Source: RYN-230 sp963834515 (GTDB taxonomy: Bacteria > Actinomycetota > Actinomycetes > Streptosporangiales > Streptosporangiaceae). From it: DNA of 64,000 nt. The DNA lies in the NCBI GenBank assembly GCA_963834515.1, contig CAWICB010000002.1, forward strand, positions 868,001 through 932,000. Direction: 5' to 3'. Position 1 is the stretch's first letter; each line of letters starts with the position of its first letter. Positions 6,738 through 16,152 of the stretch are shown in pieces. Under the pieces are notes generated by a model, which did not search any database, was not told where the DNA came from, and saw nothing but the letters and a program-made list of their open reading frames with translations. Position numbers and translations under genes: made by a program.

Positions 6738-8342
6738 TCAGCGGGTGCGCGCGTACAGCACGTCGCTGTGGCCGTCGCGGCGCACCGGCCGGAAGTGGCT
6801 GCGGAAATACGACCTCAGCGCGGGGGTCCAGGCGATCCGCCGCGGGCTGAACTTGACCGACAGCCAGACGAACTGAGCGCGGGAGAACGCGCTGCGCCAG
6901 GCCGCGTCCACCGCCGGGTAACGGGCCGCGCCGCTGGCCCCGTCGCGGCCGTGACCCAGCGCGTAGTCGGTGCCGATGGAGTCCACCAGCAGCGAGCAGC
7001 CCGGCCGGCTGGAGTAGAACCGGCCGGCCGCGATGGTGTAGGACGCCTGGTCGGTGAGCACGCACCCGCCCGGCGGCACGATCCGGCGTACCGCGGCCAG
7101 CATGGCCGCGCTGACCCGGGGCGTATCGCCCCGTTCCTGTGCTGCCTGCGGGATGGCCAGCAGCAGCACGGCCAGCGTGATCAGCCCCACCACGGCCAGC
7201 TCGGCCCAGCGGCGGCCGGTGCGGGCCGGGCCGGCCAGGCGGGCCGCGGCCAGCCCGATGGACAGCCCGAGGAACGGGGCCAGGAACGCCGGGAAGTGCA
7301 GGAAGAACTGCGCGTACCAGAGGAACGCGGCCACGATCAGCGCGCAGCTGCCCACCGCGAACCAGTCCAGGTCGGTGAGCGGGCGCCGGGTGACCAGCCA
7401 GGTCACCGGCAGCGCGCCGACGATCAGCACCACGATGGCCACCGTGATAATCAGCACCCCGGTGCTGCCCAGGTGCAGCACCTGGCCGATCCCGGTCATC
7501 AGCCGGAGCCGCTTCTCCACCGGAGTCCGGGACGGCACCACGCGGAACAGCTGGGCCGCGAAGAAGCTGTCGTAGAACCGGGCCGGGGCGGCCAGCGCGA
7601 ACGGGACGACCGGTACGCAGAAGCCGATGGCCACGCCGGCCACGAACAGCGCCGCCCGCCTGATCCCCTGGATGGCCAGCAGGACCGCGACCACCAGCAC
7701 CGGGAGGATGGCCCACACCTCGACCGCCCCGGCGAAGCCGAACGCCACCCCGGCCCAGATCAGCCGCCGGCCACTGGCCGCGAACCGGTCCCCGTCCAGC
7801 AGCACCAGGGCCCCGATCAGGCAGAACAGGGTCAGCCACGGCTCGAGCAGCACGGTATGCGCGGCCACCAGGCTGCCCGGGAAGATGGCCAGGATCCCGC
7901 AGGCCAGGCTGACCGGGATCAGGCCACGGTGCCGGACCAGCAGCCCCACGATGACGATGCCCGCCGAGCTGGCCGCCACGGTCAGGATGCGGCCCACGGC
8001 CATGCCCCAGGCCGTCCCGGTGACCTGGGCGACCAGCGCGGCCGGCGTCATCAGCAGGGTGATGCCCGGTGGCTGCACGATGATGAAGTCGCGGTACGGC
8101 AGCGCACCGTGCACCAGGCGCAGCGCGCTGCCGAAGTAGGGCCCGTCGTCGTACTGGGTGACGCCGAGCAGGTAGCCGGGGCGGCTCAGCAGGAAGAACC
8201 GCAGCGCCAGGCCGAGCAGGGTGAAGCCGGCGATGGCCAGGCTGACCGGGTCAAGCCAGTCCCGGCCGGCCGCCGGGCGGCCAGCCCCAGCGGCGTCACA
8301 CTGCGATCCGCCGGCCGCTGGCGTCACCCTGGTTCCGCTCAC
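6738..8342 (-). CDS. Polytopic membrane glycosyltransferase (GT39/ArnT-like)
   Basis: The ~534-residue protein has about ten to eleven hydrophobic segments. A first extracytoplasmic loop carries acidic residues after the first helix (GVTQYDDGPYFGSALR), as in lipid-phosphate-sugar-dependent GT-C enzymes. This DD pair is the likely catalytic site. A soluble C-terminal part begins near residue 415. The GTG at 8342 follows an AAGGA site; GTG 8381 and ATG 8420 are alternative starts. It lies directly downstream of a second GT-C-like gene. Donor and acceptor sugars cannot be told from sequence. Confidence 0.75.
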   Translation of the reverse strand: MSGTRVTPAAGGSQCDAAGAGRPAAGRDWLDPVSLAIAGFTLLGLALRFFLLSRPGYLLGVTQYDDGPYFGSALRLVHGALPYRDFIIVQPPGITLLMTPAALVAQVTGTAWGMAVGRILTVAASSAGIVIVGLLVRHRGLIPVSLACGILAIFPGSLVAAHTVLLEPWLTLFCLIGALVLLDGDRFAASGRRLIWAGVAFGFAGAVEVWAILPVLVVAVLLAIQGIRRAALFVAGVAIGFCVPVVPFALAAPARFYDSFFAAQLFRVVPSRTPVEKRLRLMTGIGQVLHLGSTGVLIITVAIVVLIVGALPVTWLVTRRPLTDLDWFAVGSCALIVAAFLWYAQFFLHFPAFLAPFLGLSIGLAAARLAGPARTGRRWAELAVVGLITLAVLLLAIPQAAQERGDTPRVSAAMLAAVRRIVPPGGCVLTDQASYTIAAGRFYSSRPGCSLLVDSIGTDYALGHGRDGASGAARYPAVDAAWRSAFSRAQFVWLSVKFSPRRIAWTPALRSYFRSHFRPVRRDGHSDVLYARTR

Positions 8343-8382
8343 AGCTGTCCTTCGCTGGCTGGTCCCTGCCCAGCCGTTCACA

Positions 8383-10323
8383 CTAGCGCACGGGCTGGGA
8401 GTCCCGGCCGTGCTTGACATTGGCCAGCCGGAGCGACGCGGGCAGGTCAGACGACCTGGACACGTGCACGGTCACGCCGTGCGGGCCCCGGACCAGCACG
8501 GTGACCAGCGGCATCGGCCGGCCCCGGTACACATAACTGGAGCCGAGCTCGCGGGCCAGCCGGCCCTTGGTCACCTCAGCGTGGAAGCCCGCCGGGGTGA
8601 GGGCCCAGGTAAGGCTGACGGTGATGCGTCCCACCGCGGTGGGGTGGGCCCGGTCGGAGTCCTCGACCAGCAGCACCACCCGCTGGCCGGGCAGCATCCG
8701 CTCGATTCTGGCCGCCGCGATCTTGGTCGTGGCCTCGGCCGGGTCGCGGATGGCGACCCGGGCCGCAGCTGACTGAACGACCGCGGCCACTAGGGCCAGC
8801 ACGGCAACAATGGCCGCGGCGGCCAGGCCCGCGGCGGCCCAGCGCGGGCTGAGCCGGCTGCCGTCTGGCGGTGCGTTGCCCGGGGCGGGCCGGCCGCTGG
8901 CGGCTGGCCGGCCCGCTGGCCCCCGGCCGCCGGCAGGTCAGCCGTGGGTGGGCCGGCCGTGGGTGGGCCGGCCGTGGGTGGGCTGGCCGTGGGTGGGCTG
9001 GCCGTGGGTGAGCTGGCCGTGGGTGGGTCGGCCGCCGCTGGGCCGGCCGTGGGTGGGCCGGCCGTGGGTGGGCCGGCCGTGGGCGGGGCCGGGTTCTGCT
9101 GGGTGTGCGCGTTGCGCATCGGCGGGCCGGCCGGGACACCCGCGCTGACCGGCGTCCCAGCGGCCCCGGCGCTCACGGCCGGCGCGTGCGCCCCGGCCGT
9201 GCCCGCCCGCTGGCCGGACCGCCGGACGGTGAGCACGATGGCCCAGCCGATCACCAGCCAGCACAGGACACCGATGGGCAGCATCAGGTAGATCAGGTAG
9301 ATCAGCGTGAGCAGCGTGGTGGCCCGGACCGGGATGCTCGAGTAGGTGAACAGCGCGCCCAGGGTCAGTACCAGCGTCACCACGCTCAGCGCGGCGAGCC
9401 GGCGGCTGCGCAGTGGCCCCAGCGCGGCCGCGCCGGCCAGCACGACCAGGATCAGCACCGCCGCCCCGAACCATGGGCTCCGCGCGCCGATGTCCCGGGC
9501 CAGCGCGCTGGCCTGGAGCGATGACCGCCACCAGAGCGGAACCGGCTGCACCGCGGCGCTCAGCGCCCGGAACGCGAACGTGACCCCGGTCCGGGCCCCG
9601 CTTCCGCTCTCGCTGTTCGCGATGAGTGCGGACAGGTTGCCGTTGCGGCTGGTGAACTGCTGGATGAAGGGGCCGCTCCAGCACGCTGCGCCGAGCAGGG
9701 CCCCGATCACCAGCCAGCGGTAGCCGGCCCTGGCCCGGACGGTGTCGATGATGCCAATGATCAGCGTCAGCGCCGCGAGAGCCACCGACGCCACGGCGTA
9801 CATCAGGTGGGCCTGGGCGGCGATGGACGCCGCCACCACCAGCCCGGGCCACCAGGCGCGGCGCCCGGCCAGCACCGCCCAGGCCGTGGCCAGCGTGGCC
9901 AGGAAGAAGATCATGCCGAGCGAGGGGTTCCAGTCTCGGGGTCACCGCGATCGACGGCATCCACATCACGATGCCGATGGCCAGGCCGCTCGCGGTCAGG
10001 CCGGCGAACTCCCCGCCCGTGGCCCAGGCCGCCTCGATAGCCAGCGAGCAGGCCGCCATGCAGCACAGTACGGCGCCCCACAGCACTCCCGTGGTCGGGC
10101 TGATGTGCACCGGGATGGCCAGCAGCCAGTACTCCAGCGGCCCAGGATCGAACACCCCGTGCGCCAGCCGGGTCGCCTGGCCGACCAGCGGGCCGTGCGC
10201 GGTGAGCGAGTTCCAGGAGCGCAGCGCGATCGCCGCGTTGTCCCCGTCCGGCCACCATCCGGCGTGAATCAGCCGGGCTGACCCGATCACGAAGGGCAGC
10301 CAGGCGGCGACATGCGCGATCAC
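8383..10323 (-). pseudogene. Membrane glycosyltransferase-like gene broken by two frameshifts
   Basis: Three pieces in two frames make one ~645-residue membrane protein. Residues from GTG 10323 (MIAHVAAWLPFVIGSARLIH) run to about 9935, where SIAVTPR ends. The second frame continues WNPSLGMIFFLATLATAWAV down to a proline-rich repeat. The first frame resumes with GNAPPDGSRLSPRW, a transmembrane helix and a ~110-residue extracellular tail to 8383. The WWPDGDNAA loop after the first helix is the expected GT-C acidic site. Breaks lie near 9930-9940 and within 8885-8945. They may be sequencing indels or a real inactivation; the 15-bp repeat next to the second break could also slip. Confidence 0.6.
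8941..9090. repeat. 15-bp tandem repeat, ten copies
   Basis: Ten near-identical copies of GCCGTGGGTGGGCCG encode a PPTAG-type proline-rich linker on the minus strand within the glycosyltransferase-like gene. The period is a multiple of three. Confidence 0.9.
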
Positions 10324-10480
10324 CCGGACCAGGGTCGCGTGGCGGAATCTCAGGAAGGCCTTCTTGGCACTTGGGGCCCTCCTCGCAACGAGTCGGGCAC
10401 TCGGTCAGGCCGGCTCATAGTAGTGGATCCGTGCCGCCTGTTTCACCGGAAAGAGGGGCGAACTTAGCAGCTGGCCAGGG

Positions 10481-10501
10481 CCGCCGCCGGCCCGGCGGCG
10501 G
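10481..10501 (-). terminator. GC-rich hairpin after the kinase gene
   Basis: CCGCCGCCGG and CCGGCGGCGG form an inverted repeat about 28 nt beyond the stop of the kinase gene on the minus strand, with almost no loop. The remaining ~200 bp up to the glycosyltransferase start shows no gene. Confidence 0.45.
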
Positions 10502-10528
10502 ATACCCACCCGGCGGATACCCGGCCGG

Positions 10529-12850
10529 CTAGAAGCCAACGTAGAGGGTGATCGTGCTGCCCTGCGGGGCCTGGCCCGTCGGGGTGTAGTCGAACACCTT
10601 GTTGAACGGTCCCATGGTGACCACCTTGGTCTGGAAACCGGCCTGGGACAGCGTCTGCTCGGCCTGGCTGACCGGCTGGCCGTCCACGTTCGGCACGGCG
10701 ACCATCGGCGGCCCGTTGGAGATCTCGATCGTGATGACCTGGTGCGGGGTGAACGAGCCGCCGGCCGCCACGGACTGCTGCACGACCGTGCCCGCGGGCT
10801 GGCCGCTCTTGACCGTGACCTCGTTCAGCGAGACGCCGTTGGCCTGCGCCCACTGCTCGGCCACGGCTTTCTGCTGGCCGACGAACTGAGGCACTGGCGG
10901 GCCGCTGCTCACCACCAGCGTGACCGGCTCGCTCTCCGGCCAGGTCATGCCCGCGGCCGGCGTGGTGCTGATCACGATCCCGTTCTGGATGGTGGTGGAC
11001 GCCTGGTTCACCACCTTGCCCGGGGTCAGCCCGGTCTGCCGCAGCGTGCTCTCCGCCGCGGCCAGCGCGTTCCCGGTCACCTGGGGCACCGTGACCTCGT
11101 GCGGCCCGGCCGAGACGATCAGGGTTACCGTGCTGCCCTTGCTGACCCGGGATCCGGTGCCGGGCGAGGTAGCGATGATGCTGCCCTTGGCCACCCTGTT
11201 GCTGAATTGCGGCTTGCCCATGGCCGCGGTGAGGCCGTCGGTGTGCATCTCGGCCTTGGCCGAGGCTGCGGTCAGCCCGGCCACCCGGGGCACCGTGGTG
11301 TACTTCCCGGCTGACTGCCACCAGACTCCCGCGCCGATCAGGATCAGCGCGGCCAGGCCCGCGACGAGATAGATGAGCCGGCGGCTGAACAGCCAGCGCT
11401 GCAGCCCGGGCTCGCGCGGCCGGGAACCGCCCCGGCCGTAGTCCGCCGCCGTGCCCGGCGCTACCACCAGGGTGTGGTTGGCGGACCGGTAGAACCCGTC
11501 GTCCCCGACCTGAGTGGCCGCAGGCCCGGTCCCGCCCGGCAGGCCGGGCGGGTCACGGTGGCCGGAACCGGGCAGCCCGGGGATGAGGCCGTCATCCGGC
11601 GGCGCCGCCGGCAGGTCTGCGGGCCAGGTCAGCGGCGCGTAGTCGTCGGCGGGCGGGTAGTCGTGGGCGGGCGGGTAGTCCGGGGCGGGGGAGTAGTCCA
11701 GCGGGTGGCCGGTCGGCGGCGGGTAGTCGAGCGGGCGGGCGGCCGGCGGGTAGTCCAGCGCGCGGTCGGCGGCTGGCGGGTAGTCCAGGGCCGGGGAGTA
11801 GTCCGCGGCCGGGGAGTAGTCCGGGGCCGGGGAGTAGTCCGGGGCCGGGGAGTAGTCCGGGGCGTAGTCAGGGACTGGTCCCGGTGGCTGGGTCTCGCTC
11901 GGGAAGTGGCCCGGCGCCCGGGGTGGGACGGCGGCGGGCCGGCTGGGATCGGCGCCCACCGGCAGGCTGGTACCGGGGATGGCCGGGTAGGCCGGGCCGC
12001 CGGCCGGCAGGCTACGGCGCACCTCGATAACCCCGCGCAGGAACTGTCCCGCATCCACCGGCCGCAGCTCAGGGTCACGGCTGGTGGCCCGGGTGACCAG
12101 CGCGTCCAGCGACGGCGTGATGCCCGGCGCGAACCGGGACGGGGCCGGCACCACCTCGTTGACGTGCTTGTGCGCGACCGCGAGCGGCGTGTCCGCGGTG
12201 TGCGGCTGGGCGCCGGTGAGCATCTCGAACAGCATGACCCCAGCCGCATACACGTCGGTCCGGGCGTCGGCGGTGCCCCGGGAGACCTGTTCGGGGGCCA
12301 GGTAGGCGGCGGTGCCAATGAGCATGCCGGTCTTGGTGTGGCTGGTGCCGGCCATTGTCCGGGCCAGCCCGAAGTCGGCCACCTTGACCGAGTGGCCGGA
12401 CGTGAGCAGCACGTTCTCCGGCTTGACGTCGCGGTGCGCGATGCCGGCCGCGTGCGCTGCGGCCAGGCCGCCCAGGATGCCGTCCATGATGTCCAGCGCG
12501 TCCCGCGGGCTGAGCCGCCCGCGCTCGTTCATCAGGTCGCGCAGCGTACGGCCAGGCACGTACTCCATGGCCAGGTACAGCGTGCGCCCGTCGGCCCCCT
12601 GGTCGTATACGGCGACCACGTTCGGGTGCGACAGCCGGGCCACCGACCGGGCCTCAGCCACGAACCGGCGGACGAAGTCCTCGTCGTTGGCCAGCTCGGC
12701 GTGCATGACCTTGAGCGCCACGGTGCGGTCCAGCCGGGTGTCGGTACCCAGGTAGACAGTTGCCATCCCACCGGTGGCAATAAGGGACTCCACCCGGTAG
12801 CGGCCATCGAGTAGCCGGCCGACGGGAGGGCGCGCCAGCGTCTGGTCCAT
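10529..12850 (-). CDS. PASTA-domain Ser/Thr protein kinase at the pknL locus
   Basis: A 773-residue Hanks-type kinase. The N-terminal kinase domain (residues ~18-280) shows the Gly-rich loop GGMATVYLG, the lysine in VALKVM, HRDVKPENVLL, DFGLAR and GTAAYLAPEQ. A long proline/tyrosine-rich juxtamembrane segment follows with repeats of DYSPAP/DYPPA. One transmembrane helix (LIYLVAGLAALILIGAGVWW) lies near 490-512, and four PASTA domains extend to the C-terminus. PASTA domains sense peptidoglycan or lipid II fragments. A homologue of Rv2175c, the PknL substrate in Mycobacterium, is encoded 1.5 kb away across the divergent reductase gene. ATG 12850 was chosen because the kinase fold begins about 15 residues later. 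Confidence 0.92.
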   Translation of the reverse strand: MDQTLARPPVGRLLDGRYRVESLIATGGMATVYLGTDTRLDRTVALKVMHAELANDEDFVRRFVAEARSVARLSHPNVVAVYDQGADGRTLYLAMEYVPGRTLRDLMNERGRLSPRDALDIMDGILGGLAAAHAAGIAHRDVKPENVLLTSGHSVKVADFGLARTMAGTSHTKTGMLIGTAAYLAPEQVSRGTADARTDVYAAGVMLFEMLTGAQPHTADTPLAVAHKHVNEVVPAPSRFAPGITPSLDALVTRATSRDPELRPVDAGQFLRGVIEVRRSLPAGGPAYPAIPGTSLPVGADPSRPAAVPPRAPGHFPSETQPPGPVPDYAPDYSPAPDYSPAPDYSPAADYSPALDYPPAADRALDYPPAARPLDYPPPTGHPLDYSPAPDYPPAHDYPPADDYAPLTWPADLPAAPPDDGLIPGLPGSGHRDPPGLPGGTGPAATQVGDDGFYRSANHTLVVAPGTAADYGRGGSRPREPGLQRWLFSRRLIYLVAGLAALILIGAGVWWQSAGKYTTVPRVAGLTAASAKAEMHTDGLTAAMGKPQFSNRVAKGSIIATSPGTGSRVSKGSTVTLIVSAGPHEVTVPQVTGNALAAAESTLRQTGLTPGKVVNQASTTIQNGIVISTTPAAGMTWPESEPVTLVVSSGPPVPQFVGQQKAVAEQWAQANGVSLNEVTVKSGQPAGTVVQQSVAAGGSFTPHQVITIEISNGPPMVAVPNVDGQPVSQAEQTLSQAGFQTKVVTMGPFNKVFDYTPTGQAPQGSTITLYVGF

Positions 12851-13045
12851 CGCGACGATTGTATGGCCGCCTGGAGCCCGGGACCCGCAGAACACCTGTA
12901 CGGTGTCAGCTGGTGACCAGGAGTTACGGACACATACCGCGGTCCGCGCTGACCTGCGGAATTTGAGCTGAGCCAGGCCCGGCCCCGTACCGCCGCCGGC
13001 CGCTGAACCGGACATAACGCCCTCGCGGGGCCGCGGGCGGCCCCG

Positions 13046-13051
13046 TAGCCT
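13046..13051 (+). promoter_or_regulatory. -10 box of leaderless reductase gene
   Basis: TAGCCT, eight bases upstream of GTG 13060. It lies in the divergent region shared with the kinase gene (12851-13059), which otherwise holds only weak dyads. Confidence 0.4.
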
Positions 13052-13059
13052 AGGTGCTC

Positions 13060-14335
13060 GTGCGCATCGAACGGGTAGTGATCGCGGGTGCCGGCCTGGC
13101 CGGCCTGCGGGCCGCGGCGGAGCTGCGGGCCAGGGAGTACACCGGCACCATCACCATGGCCGGGGCGGAGCCACATCCCCCCTACGACCGGCCGCCGCTG
13201 TCCAAGAAGCTGATGCTGGGCGAGCTGGACTCGACGTCGATGGCCGAGGACGCGGCCGGGCTGGATCTGGAGCTGCGCCTGGGCGAGACAGCCACCGGCC
13301 TGGACGACGGGGTGCTGCGGACTGACCGGGGCGAGCTCCGGTTCGACCGGCTGGTCGTGGCGACCGGGGCGGCGCCAGTCCGGCTGCCCGGCCCGGGCCA
13401 GCAGCATGTGCTGCGCACCATCGACGACGCGCTGGCCATCCGCGCCGCGCTCCGCCCGGGTGCCCGGCTGGCTATCGTCGGCGCGGGCTGGATCGGGGCG
13501 GAACTGGCTACCGTGGCCGCGGCCCGGGGCTGCGCGGTGAGCGTGCTGGAGGCGGCGGCCGCACCGGCCGCCGCGGCCCTCGGCGAGGCGACCGGGGCGC
13601 TGATGGTGCCCTGGTACGCCGAGGCCGGGGTGGAGCTGCGGCTCCGCCAGCCGGTGGAGTCGGTCCAGGAGGGCGGGCTGGCCCTGCCCGGCGGTGGCTG
13701 GCTGGACGCCGACCTCGTGGTCACCGCGGTCGGGGTGCGGCCGTGCACCGGCTGGCTGGCCGGCTCGGCGGTACAGCTGGCGGCCGGTTACCGCGACGCC
13801 GTGCTGGTGGACAGCCAGCTGCGCGCGTCGGTCCCCGGGGTGTACGCGGCGGGGGACTGCGCGGCATTCTGGTCTGGCCGCTACAGCCGGCGGCTGCGCG
13901 TGGAGCACTGGGACAACGCGCTGCACGCGCCGCGGGTGGCCGCGGCCAACCTGCTTGGCGCGGCCGAAGAGTTCGACCCGGTGCCGTACTTCTGGTCCGA
14001 GCAGTTCGGCCGGATGGTCCAGTTCGCCGGGCACCCGGACCCGGCGGACCAGGTCATCGAGCGGGGCGATCCCGCGGAGCCGCACTGGGCCCGGTGCTGG
14101 GTGCGGGCCGTGCCGGCCGACCTGGGCGGGGCGGCTGACCTGGGCGGGGCGGCCAACCCGGGCCGGGCGGACGGGGTGGATGGGATCAAGGTTGGTCGGC
14201 TGACCGCGGTGCTGACGGTGGGCAAGCCACGTGATCTGCTCCAGGGCCGCCGGGTCATCGACGCCGGCCAGGCCGGTGGACACCAGCCTGCTCGCGGACC
14301 CGGCCGTGGCCGTGCGGGACGCGGTAGCAGGCTGA
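13060..14335 (+). CDS. FAD-dependent ferredoxin/rubredoxin reductase, C-terminal frame break
   Basis: A ~425-residue pyridine nucleotide-disulfide oxidoreductase of the ferredoxin reductase type that passes electrons from NAD(P)H to a [2Fe-2S] ferredoxin. The FAD-binding GxGxxG is IAGAGLAGLRAA at the N-terminus. The second Rossmann motif is IVGAGWIGAELA, and GVYAAGDCAAF marks the second FAD site. The reading frame breaks near 14263-14275: frame one continues to 14382 with arginine/glycine-rich junk. The other frame gives the expected family ending PVDTSLLADPAVAVRDAVAG and stops at 14335. Start GTG 13060 fits the -10 box; GTG 13054 is also in frame. Confidence 0.8.
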
Positions 14336-14412
14336 GCACATCCGGTCACAAGAACAGGCCGGACTGGCGTGTCCGGGTTTGACCGCGGCCGCAGTGTGGG
14401 AAATTCGGGAAC

Positions 14413-14775
14413 GTGGCACAGATCGACCCCCTGGCCGACGCACTCGTCGGCGACTGGCTGACCCTCCCTGAAGCGGCTGAGCGGCTCGGCATCCCGCCGG
14501 GCCGGATCAGGCAGCTGTTGCGCGATCGGAAGCTGCTGGCCGTGCAGCGGCCGGACGGCACCATGTCGGTCCCGCTTGCCTTCTTCGACGGAGGCCAGGT
14601 CCTGAAAGGGCTGCACGGCACGCTGACCGTGCTGTTCGACTGCGGGTTCGACGACGAGGACGCGCTCCGCTGGCTGTTCACCGCGGACGACTCGCTGCCG
14701 GGCACGCCGATCCAGGCTATGGCCGAGCGCCGCGGTACCGAGGTGAACCGGCGGGCCCAGGCGCTCGCGTTCTGA
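14413..14775 (+). CDS. Rv2175c-like DNA-binding protein
   Basis: The 120-residue protein has a winged helix-turn-helix (WLTLPEAAERLGIPPGRIRQ, then LLRDRKLLAVQRPDG at residues ~15-50). A helical C-terminal domain contains GLHGTLTVLFDCGFDD and ends EVNRRAQALAF. This matches the actinobacterial family typified by M. tuberculosis Rv2175c, which the kinase PknL phosphorylates to stop DNA binding. The kinase gene lies nearby, so the pair is conserved here. GTG start at 14413. Confidence 0.85.
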   Translation: MAQIDPLADALVGDWLTLPEAAERLGIPPGRIRQLLRDRKLLAVQRPDGTMSVPLAFFDGGQVLKGLHGTLTVLFDCGFDDEDALRWLFTADDSLPGTPIQAMAERRGTEVNRRAQALAF

Positions 14776-14891
14776 GCCGGCCGCTCTCAGCCGTGGCCGG
14801 TGCCGCCACCCGGCTCGCGTGCCGGCCTCGGCGTGCCGGCCTCGTCGTGCCGGCCTCAGTCGTGCCGGCCTCAGTCGTGCCGGCTCCGGCC

Positions 14892-14953
14892 GGCCTCAGT
14901 CGTGCCGGGCGGTGGCTGTGACGGCCTCAGTCGTGCCGGGCGGTGGCTGTGAC
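14892..14953. repeat. 31-bp direct duplication over the idsA 3' end
   Basis: Two exact tandem copies (period 31) start at 14892 and 14923. The second carries the last codons and stop of the polyprenyl synthase gene. A further array of GTGCCGGCCTCAGTC-like 15-bp units lies at about 14819-14890. A 31-bp period would shift the frame if expanded within the gene. Confidence 0.85.
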
Positions 14954-15997
14954 GGCCAGCTCAGCCAGCGCGGCCCGGGTCCCGGCCGTGACCGGCGCGC
15001 CCTCGAGCGCGGCCAGCGCCTGGTCCAGGTGACGGCTGATCATCCGCTCGCATTCGGCCAGTGCCCCGGTGCCGGTGATCACGGCCCGCACCTCGGCCGC
15101 GGCCGCCTCGTCCAGGTCCAGGTCGCCTAGGCAGCTGTCGATGACCGCGGCCTGCCGCGAGCCGGCCCGGGCCCGGGTGATGGCCAGCAGGACGGTGCGC
15201 TTGCCCTCACGCAGGTCGTCGCTGGCCGGCTTGCCGGTGCGGGCCGGGTCGCCGAAGATCCCCAGGATGTCGTCCCGGAGCTGGAATGCGACCCCCAGCG
15301 GGAGGCCGTAGCCACGGTAAGCGGCGGTGATCCGCGGGTCGGCCGGGCCAGCCAGCGCCGCGCCCAGGTGCAGCGGGCGCTCGATGGTGTACTTGGCCGT
15401 CTTGTATTCCACCACGCGCAGCGCGCTGGCTACGCTGTCGTCGCCGCTGGCCTGGGCCACCAGGTCCAGGTACTGGCCGGCCATCACCTCGGTGCGCATC
15501 AGGTCGAGCACCGGGCGGCCCCGGGCCAGCGCATCCGGTGCCAGCCCGCTGGCCGCGAACAGCTCGTCGGCCCAGGACAGCAGCAGATCGCCGAGCAGGA
15601 TCGCAGCCCCGGTGCCGAACGCGGCCGGCGACCCGCGCCAGGCCCGCTCGGCGTGGTGGCCCGCGAACAGCTCGTGCAGCGCGGGCCGCCCGCGCCGGGT
15701 GGCGCTGCCGTCCATCACGTCGTCGTGCACCAGCGCGCCCGCGTGCAGCAGTTCCAGCGCCGCAGCCGCCCTCATCAGGCCCGGGGCGGGCTCGGCTCCG
15801 GTACCGCGCCAGCCCCAGTAGCAGAACGCCGGCCGGAGGCGCTTGCCGCTCGCCAGCAGCGTGTCCAGCGCGTCCAGCCCCAGACGGAGCTCGTCCGCCG
15901 CGCCCGGCAGCACGCCGCGCTGCCGGGCCAGGAACTCCGCCAGCACGCGGCCGACGTCCGCACGCACCTGGGGCAGCGCGGAAGCACGGTCTGGCAT
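14927..15997 (-). CDS. idsA: Polyprenyl (geranylgeranyl-type) diphosphate synthase
   Basis: A 356-residue trans-isoprenyl diphosphate synthase that condenses isopentenyl diphosphate with allylic diphosphates. The first Asp-rich motif is LVHDDVMDGSATRRG (DDxxD-type) near residue 95 and the second is FQLRDDILGIFGD near residue 235. The lysines and arginines of GKRLRP and KTAKYTIERP are present. ATG 15997 was chosen because it is the first start before the conserved helix. The gene belongs to the conserved kinase-Rv2175c-idsA-metF block and could supply precursor for quinones or for the carotenoid genes at the right end of the window. It is divergent from metF. Confidence 0.9.
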   Translation of the reverse strand: MPDRASALPQVRADVGRVLAEFLARQRGVLPGAADELRLGLDALDTLLASGKRLRPAFCYWGWRGTGAEPAPGLMRAAAALELLHAGALVHDDVMDGSATRRGRPALHELFAGHHAERAWRGSPAAFGTGAAILLGDLLLSWADELFAASGLAPDALARGRPVLDLMRTEVMAGQYLDLVAQASGDDSVASALRVVEYKTAKYTIERPLHLGAALAGPADPRITAAYRGYGLPLGVAFQLRDDILGIFGDPARTGKPASDDLREGKRTVLLAITRARAGSRQAAVIDSCLGDLDLDEAAAAEVRAVITGTGALAECERMISRHLDQALAALEGAPVTAGTRAALAELAVTATARHD

Positions 15998-16016
15998 GAC
16001 CGCGAGGTTAGCCGCT

Positions 16017-16106
16017 CCAGGCTGCCTACCAGCACATCCGGCCAGGTGCCGGGACGCCGCCCCAGGCTGCCCGCCAGCACATCCGCCCGGGTGCGGGCGC
16101 CGGGCC
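16017..16106. repeat. 45-bp imperfect tandem duplication in the idsA-metF promoter region
   Basis: Two copies of a 45-bp unit beginning CCAGGCTGCC and sharing CCAGCACATCCG are adjacent in the divergent intergenic region. They could duplicate an operator, or may simply be minisatellite-like. Confidence 0.75.
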
Positions 16107-16140
16107 GGGCCGCCGGGGATGGCCCCCGCGGCCCGCACGC

Positions 16141-16146
16141 TAGCCT
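16141..16146 (+). promoter_or_regulatory. -10 box of leaderless metF
   Basis: TAGCCT exactly six bases before the metF ATG, which has no ribosome-binding site. This spacing indicates a leaderless message. Confidence 0.55.
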
Positions 16147-16152
16147 GGGCCC

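Noticed and set aside
6768..8417. A 549-residue plus-strand frame opposite the membrane glycosyltransferase
   Set aside because: Its product is Gln/His/Arg/Pro-rich without domains; the minus strand encodes a regular polytopic membrane protein.
8941..9090. CRISPR-like array
   Set aside because: The ten 15-bp units are contiguous with no spacers and encode a proline-rich linker.
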